From positions 1 through 27,863 of the forward strand of contig JAPOQV010000291.1 in NCBI GenBank assembly GCA_026710565.1: a DNA stretch of 27,863 nt. The letters run 5' to 3'. The DNA comes from Spirochaetaceae bacterium (GTDB taxonomy: Bacteria; Spirochaetota; Spirochaetia; SZUA-6; Bin103). The notes beneath the pieces are model-generated. The model was not told where the DNA came from and made no database searches. It worked only from the letters and a program-made list of their open reading frames with translations. How positions within the stretch are numbered: the first letter of the stretch is position 1; each line of letters begins with the position of its first letter. Shown in pieces: positions 23,852 to 27,863 of this stretch. The translations under genes were made by a program, and so were the position numbers.

Positions 23852-24496
23852 TCACGGTCTTCCAATACGGGCGGCGCCGGGGAGGTAGCGGGTGATGAAA
23901 CGGACGATGCGGCGTGAGCGCTCACAAAGCCGCACCGCGAGCTCGGCCGGCGTCATCTCGGCGTGATACCGGCCGGTGACCGGATCGATCTGCACCGAGC
24001 GCAACGGGTTGCCGGTTGCCCGCGTGGCGCTGGGCGTGGCGACGAACGTGGTCCGGTTCGTCAGCCGCTCGGAGTAGACATGATGCCGATCGGGCGCCAG
24101 CGCGATGCCGAGGGTCCATTCGCCGACAGCGCGGCCTCCCAGCCCCGCCAGCAGGGAACTGTAGTGGTCGACCATCTCCGCGTCGGTCGCCGATTCCGTG
24201 CCGCCGATGCGGCGCACGTGAACGCCGGGCTGCCGCTCGTCCGGCAACCCCTCGATCCGCAGCGCCGCATCGAGCGAGAATGCCGCGATGCCCGACGCCG
24301 AGCAGTAGGCCAGCGCCTTGATCCGCGCGTTCTCTTCTGCGGTGTCCGCGGACTCGACGACGTCGACCGCAAGTCCCAACCGGACCGGATCGCAGATCTC
24401 CAGTGCCAGATGACCGAGCATGGCGCGCCAGTCCGCGATCTTCCCCGGATTCGAGCTGCCCAGCAGAAGGCGGACGCAGCTACCCGCAGGCGTCAC
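23852..24496 (-). CDS. Ham1/ITPase-like nucleotide pyrophosphatase homologue
   Basis: A 214-aa protein. The opening RLLLGSSNPGKIADWRAML is the Ham1/RdgB substrate-entry motif (T.N..K..E) and SADTAEENARIKALAYCSASG matches the EN...KA segment. The catalytic loop that normally reads DDSGL..D.L.G.PG..SAR is divergent (FSLDAALRIEGLPDERQPGVHVRR), with Ser-Gly replaced by Ala-Ala. It ends EMTPAELAVRL...VRFITRYLP. It probably hydrolyses, or once hydrolysed, a nucleoside triphosphate. The GTG start overlaps the stop of a RadC fragment (GTGA). A decayed paralogue with matching N- and C-termini lies at 26132-26484; the shared start (xTxAGSxVRLLLGS) supports this GTG as the true start. Confidence 0.68.
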   Translation of the reverse strand: MTPAGSCVRLLLGSSNPGKIADWRAMLGHLALEICDPVRLGLAVDVVESADTAEENARIKALAYCSASGIAAFSLDAALRIEGLPDERQPGVHVRRIGGTESATDAEMVDHYSSLLAGLGGRAVGEWTLGIALAPDRHHVYSERLTNRTTFVATPSATRATGNPLRSVQIDPVTGRYHAEMTPAELAVRLCERSRRIVRFITRYLPGAARIGRP

Positions 24497-24591
24497 AGGC
24501 GCCGGAGCCGGGCGACGGACGGATGGTTGTGGACCACGATGACGTTCGGGCAGTTCTCCCGGATGGCTCGACGCAGCACCGTGGCGGTCAT
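24493..24591 (-). pseudogene. RadC fragment (32-codon remnant)
   Basis: A mini-ORF, MTATVLRRAIRENCPNVI followed by VVHNHPS, then unrelated residues and a stop. It matches RadC residues about 168-191, including the first half of the JAMM metal motif HNHPSGD. Thirty-two bases (24527-24558) are identical to 25530-25561 inside the intact RadC gene nearby. The ATG overlaps the DUF5615 stop (ATGA) and its TGA overlaps the Ham1-like start (GTGA). It cannot be an active enzyme: the helix-hairpin-helix part, most of the fold and the second half of the metal motif are missing. Confidence 0.75.
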
Positions 24592-24941
24592 CGGTGGCCA
24601 GATCGCCGTCGATTGATGCGGAGCAGCTTGTCAGTCAACTCCGACTCGGGCGTTATCGTCGCGTGAATTCGTTCTGCCTGCGCGACGAAGTCCGGGTCGA
24701 ACGTACAGACGATGATGCGGGAGTGCTCAGGTCTTTCTCGATGCAAGTGAACGAAGTGCTTCCTGTTCAAAGTCAGAACTGCACGAGCCTCGCGTACGGC
24801 AAATGCAAGGACCTCTTCGTCAGGCACGGCTTGTTCCGCTCTGCCGGTGTCCTGAATGGTCAGCACGTCATGGCCTAAACGCCGAAGCTCCTCGACGACC
24901 GGTCGTGGAAAGTTCCCATTGCGTACAGGCGCGCCACTCAT
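24588..24941 (-). CDS. DUF5615 (PIN-like) toxin homologue with altered N-terminal active site
   Basis: A 117-aa protein from ATG 24941, which overlaps the DUF433 stop as ATGA. NFPRPVVEELRRLGHDVLTIQ, PDEEVLAFAVREARAVLTLNRKHF and IIVCTFDPDFVAQAERIHATI are clear DUF5615 (COG4634) features, the toxin-like partner of DUF433 antitoxins. The family normally opens (R)LYADENFP, with the Asp catalytic. Here the segment reads APVRNGNFP, so the Asp is absent. In the +1 frame the DNA reads CGC CTG TAC GCA (RLYA), so a pair of compensating indels may have replaced it. The product is probably translated but inactive as a nuclease. Confidence 0.72.
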   Translation of the reverse strand: MSGAPVRNGNFPRPVVEELRRLGHDVLTIQDTGRAEQAVPDEEVLAFAVREARAVLTLNRKHFVHLHRERPEHSRIIVCTFDPDFVAQAERIHATITPESELTDKLLRINRRRSGHR

Positions 24942-25267
24942 GAGTCCTCGTTGTCGCGGATCGCGTCTTCGATCTCCTGTCCGTGGGAACGCACATATGC
25001 CCATGCATTGGTCAGGTCTTCCGCTCGCAGTGTCGGATACGCGTGCAGCAGATCCGCTTCACTCGCACCAAGCCGCCGTGCCTGCTCCAGAATCCAGACC
25101 GGGACTCGGGTTCTGACGATACACGACTCTCCTCCACAAACTCCCGGAATGCTCTCGATACCGGGTAGCGCATCGCCCACATCGCGCGCGACCTATTGCA
25201 GCACCTGCGCTTTTTCTGCTCGCGTCATGGCCGTCAACAGTTCCTCGACCTGTCCGAGTGCGCTCAT
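24938..25267 (-). pseudogene. DUF433 antitoxin-family gene interrupted by an in-frame amber codon
   Basis: From ATG 25267, with a strong AGGAGG ribosome site, the frame encodes MSALGQVEELLTAMTRAEKA and QVLQ, then TAG (25193-25195). It continues in the same frame as VARDVGDALPGIESIPGVCGG and the rest of a DUF433 protein (TRVPVWILEQARRLGASEADLLHAYPTLRAEDL). Full-length relatives have this N-terminal helix, so one Trp-to-amber change (TGG to TAG) explains the break. The downstream part may still be made from GTG 25180 (80 aa, 24938-25180), but that start lacks a ribosome site. It overlaps the DUF5615 gene as ATGA. In COG2442-COG4634 pairs this gene is the antitoxin. Confidence 0.75.
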
Positions 25268-25354
25268 CGCTCGCCTCCTGAGAGATTCGGGCATCGCCTC
25301 GATCCTACACCCGTGAGCGACGCACGGCATGATCCCAAACGCGGATCGTACGCG

Positions 25355-26092
25355 TCACAGACCGCCGCAGCCGTCGAATCCCAGTCCGCGCTGCTTCATG
25401 CTCACGAAGCCGCGGGCACCGATCACGACGTGATCGAGCAGCTCGATGTCCAGCAACTCCGCGCTCTCGCGGATGCGGCGGGTGACGGAGGTGTCTTCCG
25501 GACTCGGGGTAGGGTCGCCGGAGGGGTGATTGTGGACCACGATGACGTTCGGGCAGTTCTCGCGGATGGCGGGACGCAGTACCTCCGCGACGCGGACCGA
25601 CGCAGCGCACACGGTACCCTGGTAGACCTCTCGCACGAGCAGCACTTCATGCTTCGTGTTGAGCAGCAGAACTCGGAGCTGCTCCTGTTCCAAGTGTGCC
25701 ATCTGTGCCCGGAGCAGATGGTACACGTCTTCCGGATCGCGGATCGCCGGACGGTCGGCGGGCGCCGGGCCGGCCGCGCGACGGCCCAGCTCCAACGCCG
25801 CCAGCACTTGGCATGCCTTCGCCTGGCTCACGCCGTCGAGCTCGCACAGCTCCGCGAACGACGCTCGCGCCAGCCCGGCCAGTCCGTCGAACTCGGACAG
25901 CAGCCGCGCGGAAAGCTGCATGACGTTCTGCCCGGCGATCCCGGTGCGCAGCAGGATGGCGATCAGGTCCGGGTTGGAGAGCTGGCCGGCCCCCGACAGG
26001 CGCAGGCGCTCCCGGGGCCGCTCGTGGGCCGGCAGGTCGCGGATCGTGAGGGTCTGGGCGGACATACCGTTGGCATGGACGTGTTGTTCCAT
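25355..26092 (-). CDS. radC: RadC family JAB/MPN-domain protein
   Basis: A 245-aa complete RadC. An N-terminal UPF0758 helical region (RDLPAHERPRERL, LSNPDLIAILLRTG) is followed by the helix-hairpin-helix segment LCELDGVSQAKACQVLAALELGRR (about 82-105). The JAMM metalloprotease-like motif is HNHPSGDPTPSPED (187-200), with the upstream conserved Glu in LLVREVYQGT. The biochemical role of RadC is unsettled; members are common on mobile elements. ATG 26092 and ATG 26065 (MSAQTL) are both possible starts. A perfect palindrome CCGTATACGG (26099-26108) sits 7 bp upstream. A short RadC remnant with 32 identical bases lies at 24493-24591. Confidence 0.9.
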   Translation of the reverse strand: MEQHVHANGMSAQTLTIRDLPAHERPRERLRLSGAGQLSNPDLIAILLRTGIAGQNVMQLSARLLSEFDGLAGLARASFAELCELDGVSQAKACQVLAALELGRRAAGPAPADRPAIRDPEDVYHLLRAQMAHLEQEQLRVLLLNTKHEVLLVREVYQGTVCAASVRVAEVLRPAIRENCPNVIVVHNHPSGDPTPSPEDTSVTRRIRESAELLDIELLDHVVIGARGFVSMKQRGLGFDGCGGL

Positions 26093-26098
26093 CTATGT

Positions 26099-26108
26099 CC
26101 GTATACGG
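26099..26108. repeat. 10-bp palindrome CCGTATACGG upstream of radC
   Basis: A perfect palindrome 7 bp before the radC ATG. TATACG could overlap a -10 element, so the site could serve as an operator. It is short enough to be chance. Confidence 0.25.
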
Positions 26109-26131
26109 CCTTCGCGACAGTGACGCTTCAA

Positions 26132-26484
26132 CTACGCAAGCGTCCCTGAGGCGAAGTCCCTTCGCGGCGGAAGGTGGCGGGTGATGAATCCGACGATTCG
26201 GCCTGGGCCATCGCCGAACCGCGTCGCGTATTCGGCCGGCGTCATCTCCGAGAAGTACTTGCCCCGTGCCGCATCGAACTGGAGTGAGTTCAGGGGCGCT
26301 CCGGGATCCACCGCCGGACTTGGCGTGGCGAGCAGCGTCGTTTTGGAATGTCAGCCGCAAGTCCCGACTGGTACGGATCGACGAGCTCCACGGGGATCCG
26401 GCCCAGCATCAGGCGCCACTCGCGGATCTTGCGACGGTTCGTGCTGCCAAGGAGAAGACGGACTTCGCTGCCGGCGTGCGTCAT
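26132..26484 (-). pseudogene. Ham1/ITPase-like pseudogene with internal deletion
   Basis: The N-terminal part (MTHAGSEVRLLLGSTNRRKI...GLAAD) aligns with the intact paralogue at 23852-24496 up to its GLAVD. Near 26340-26350 the homology jumps and changes frame to KTTLLATPS, then EMTPAEYATRF, then GRIVGFITRHLPPRRDF and a TAG at 26132-26134. About 100 codons, including the whole catalytic loop, are missing and the two halves are out of frame. Translation from ATG 26484 would give a 64-aa peptide ending at 26290. The ATG overlaps the NUDIX stop (ATGA). Confidence 0.75.
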
Positions 26485-26975
26485 CCGCGCGGCGTCTCGC
26501 GGTCGTCATGGACCACGTAGAGCGGGGCACTCGGCAGGTCGCGGATGTGCCTGCGCAGGAACACCGGCTTGAGATTCCGGCGCTCCAGCTCATCTGCGGG
26601 GATCCACTCCAGCACGATGCCGGGCTCGGCTCCTTCGAATCTGCCGTCGCGGTCGAGGACGGACGAGTCTTCGCTGAGCTCGATCAGGAAATAGAGGTTG
26701 ACCTCCTGATACCGCCGCCCGTCGAGCTCGAAGAAGTTGTCGGCGACGATGAGCATTCGGCCGACCTCCGCAGGCTCGCCCAACTCCTCGGTGGCCTCCC
26801 GCCGCAGCGCGTTGGCGGCGCTCTCGCCGAACTCGACGCGCCCGCCGAGCAGAAAGCAGAAGCCCTTGCCGACCGCGTGCTCCACCAGCACGCGGCCGTC
26901 GTGGAGGGCGATCCCGCCGACGCGGTACATGAAGGTCAGGTCGTCGCGCGTGAACATGATCATGCGGTCGTCCAT
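26481..26975 (-). CDS. NUDIX hydrolase
   Basis: A 164-aa protein with a complete Nudix box, GGRVEFGESAANALRREATEELGE (about 44-67), giving the REATEELGE metal site. A strand start MYRVGGIALHDGRVLV and a later YQEVNLYFLIEL fit the fold. A C-terminal extension (LVEW-like LEWIPADELERRNLKPVFLRRHI) is common in ADP-sugar/dNTP-type Nudix proteins. Substrate undetermined. Its stop overlaps the start of the Ham1-like pseudogene, linking two nucleotide-hydrolase-type genes. No strong ribosome site precedes ATG 26975. Confidence 0.88.
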   Translation of the reverse strand: MDDRMIMFTRDDLTFMYRVGGIALHDGRVLVEHAVGKGFCFLLGGRVEFGESAANALRREATEELGEPAEVGRMLIVADNFFELDGRRYQEVNLYFLIELSEDSSVLDRDGRFEGAEPGIVLEWIPADELERRNLKPVFLRRHIRDLPSAPLYVVHDDRETPRG

Positions 26976-26987
26976 CGGCGATCCTGC

Positions 26988-27083
26988 TCAGCTCCAGCCG
27001 GCCGTGTAGGGGCCGGGATGCTCTCCTCCGGGCGGCCGGTAGTGCAGGCGGACCTGCTCACGGGGGGCAAGATAGACGGTCAC
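26988..27083 (-). CDS. Possible 31-aa ORF between malate synthase and NUDIX genes
   Basis: A GTG at 27083 opens 31 codons (starting VTVYLAPREQVRLHYRPPGG, ending YTAGWS) and fills the 111-bp gap between the two neighbours on the same strand. There is no ribosome site. The GTG begins 3 nt after the malate synthase stop, so reinitiation is possible. It may simply be non-coding linker. Confidence 0.22.
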   Translation of the reverse strand: MTVYLAPREQVRLHYRPPGGEHPGPYTAGWS

Positions 27084-27086
27084 GGA

Positions 27087-27863
27087 TCAGGCGAAGTCCA
27101 GGTTCCCGGTGATGCGCGTGCCGTCGCGCGAGAACTCCTCGACGTAGCGTCGGATGCGCTCGCGCGCCTCGTCCAGATCGTGGTTGTCCAGGTTCAGGTT
27201 GAGCAGGTCGATGTACCAGGGCGCCTTGACCGGACTGCCGACGTAGGTGCCGGCGATCTCGCGCGCGATCGGCAGCGTCGTCGTCTTCGAGTCCTCGTGC
27301 ACGTCGCGGTCGGCGGCCGCCAGCAGCTTCGCGTACTCCTCTTCCAGCAGGCGCGCGAACATACCGGCGTCGAAGCGCGTACCGGCGTCCACGCACAACT
27401 CCGGGTCGCCATCGGTCAGCGCCGCGCCCTTGTGCAGCCACTCCCACAGGATGCTCAGGCGAATCTCGCCGGTGGCCATGTCCTCCATCAGGTAGAGCAC
27501 GTCGTCGTCGCCGAAGTGATCGGACGGCTTCAGGGCGCCCGCCTGCATGCCCTGCCCGAAGGCGTTGCCGTACTGCAGGGCGACGCTCAACAGGTCGCGC
27601 GCGCCGCGGATCGTGCGTGGCGCAGGCGCAAGCTCCAGCAACCCGTCCGCATCCTCCTCGGTGTAGGTGAGCGCCGGGAACTTCCGCCCGAGCTGATTGG
27701 GCTCACCGGCGCGCTCCCACACCGGCCGCACGATCTGCACCATCTTCCAGTGGGCGACCCACTTGCCGCTGGCGCCGGCCTGCTGCTCGCGCTCCGCGCC
27801 GGACACCGCCTTGGCCATCGACGCCGCCACGCCGTCCGCCGATCCGACCGGGATGTTGGGCTC
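27087..27863 (-). CDS. Malate synthase, C-terminal part (5' end beyond the window)
   Basis: 258 residues are visible and the frame stays open to the window edge, so the true start lies outside. The segment VAASMAKAVSGAEREQQAG.SGKWVAHWKMV corresponds to the end of the malate synthase TIM barrel (usual WVAHP). LMEDMATGEIRLSILWEWLHKGA matches the conserved MED.ATAEI.R...W.W block of the C-terminal helical domain, which carries the catalytic Asp that deprotonates acetyl-CoA (the Asp of MEDMAT by analogy with AceB). The tail ending RITGNLDFA is complete. The enzyme condenses glyoxylate with acetyl-CoA in the glyoxylate shunt. No aceA-like neighbour is in view. Confidence 0.8.
   Translation of the reverse strand, partial: EPNIPVGSADGVAASMAKAVSGAEREQQAGASGKWVAHWKMVQIVRPVWERAGEPNQLGRKFPALTYTEEDADGLLELAPAPRTIRGARDLLSVALQYGNAFGQGMQAGALKPSDHFGDDDVLYLMEDMATGEIRLSILWEWLHKGAALTDGDPELCVDAGTRFDAGMFARLLEEEYAKLLAAADRDVHEDSKTTTLPIAREIAGTYVGSPVKAPWYIDLLNLNLDNHDLDEARERIRRYVEEFSRDGTRITGNLDFA

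Noticed and set aside
24493..26484. An insertion sequence explaining the repeats in the RadC/Ham1 cassette
   Set aside because: No transposase, terminal inverted repeats or target duplications are visible; the repeats are parts of homologous genes.

Overview
This is a GC-rich bacterial window, roughly two thirds G+C by eye, densely packed with genes. It carries no rRNA, tRNA or CRISPR array that I can see. The gene mix is an Lpl-type CUT1 sugar ABC transporter, several BNR/sialidase-like proteins, paired phytanoyl-CoA dioxygenase-like enzymes, GH36-like and GH127-like glycosidases, and a DUF3179 protein. That mix recalls GC-rich environmental lineages such as sponge- or marine-associated Spirochaetota, Poribacteria or Latescibacteria. 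This is only an inference from gene content, because no phylogenetic marker gene is complete here.

Layout. Positions 1-135 (-) hold the N-terminus of a potassium channel. Positions 190-9489 hold a metabolic block: a methyltransferase, a KDG-dehydratase/DHDPS-family lyase, a 36-aa membrane peptide, a secreted DUF3179 protein, an alpha/beta hydrolase coupled to a BNR-repeat protein, a small ORF, a (-) operon of two paralogous PhyH-type dioxygenases and a P-loop kinase, and a second BNR-repeat protein. Positions 9535-19215 form a glycan-catabolism locus. A GH36-like and a GH127-like hydrolase are read leftward as a translationally coupled pair. Divergent from them run a binding protein, two permeases, an SDR and a zinc-dependent polyol/sugar dehydrogenase. 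The likely logic is import of an oligosaccharide, cleavage of its galactosyl- or arabinosyl-type ends, and oxidation of the released sugar. No ABC ATPase is present, so a shared ATPase elsewhere would be needed.

Positions 19307-21208 hold an APH-type kinase, a DUF1801 protein and a UDG-superfamily (hypoxanthine-type) DNA glycosylase. Positions 21333-23837 are a visibly AT-richer, overlapping three-gene operon: an ABC/OLD-like AAA ATPase (DUF3696 type), a PIN nuclease and an ATP-dependent RNA ligase. This is the best candidate for an undescribed system, since one transcript links an RNA-cutting and an RNA-sealing activity to an ATPase sensor.

Positions 23852-26975 (-) are a decaying, partly duplicated accessory cassette: NUDIX, a Ham1-like pseudogene with an internal deletion, intact RadC, a DUF433 antitoxin broken by an in-frame amber codon, a DUF5615 toxin with an altered active-site segment, a 32-aa RadC fragment, and an intact Ham1-like gene. 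Most junctions in this cassette are 4-nt start/stop overlaps. The window ends in the C-terminal part of a malate synthase (27087 to the edge, -).
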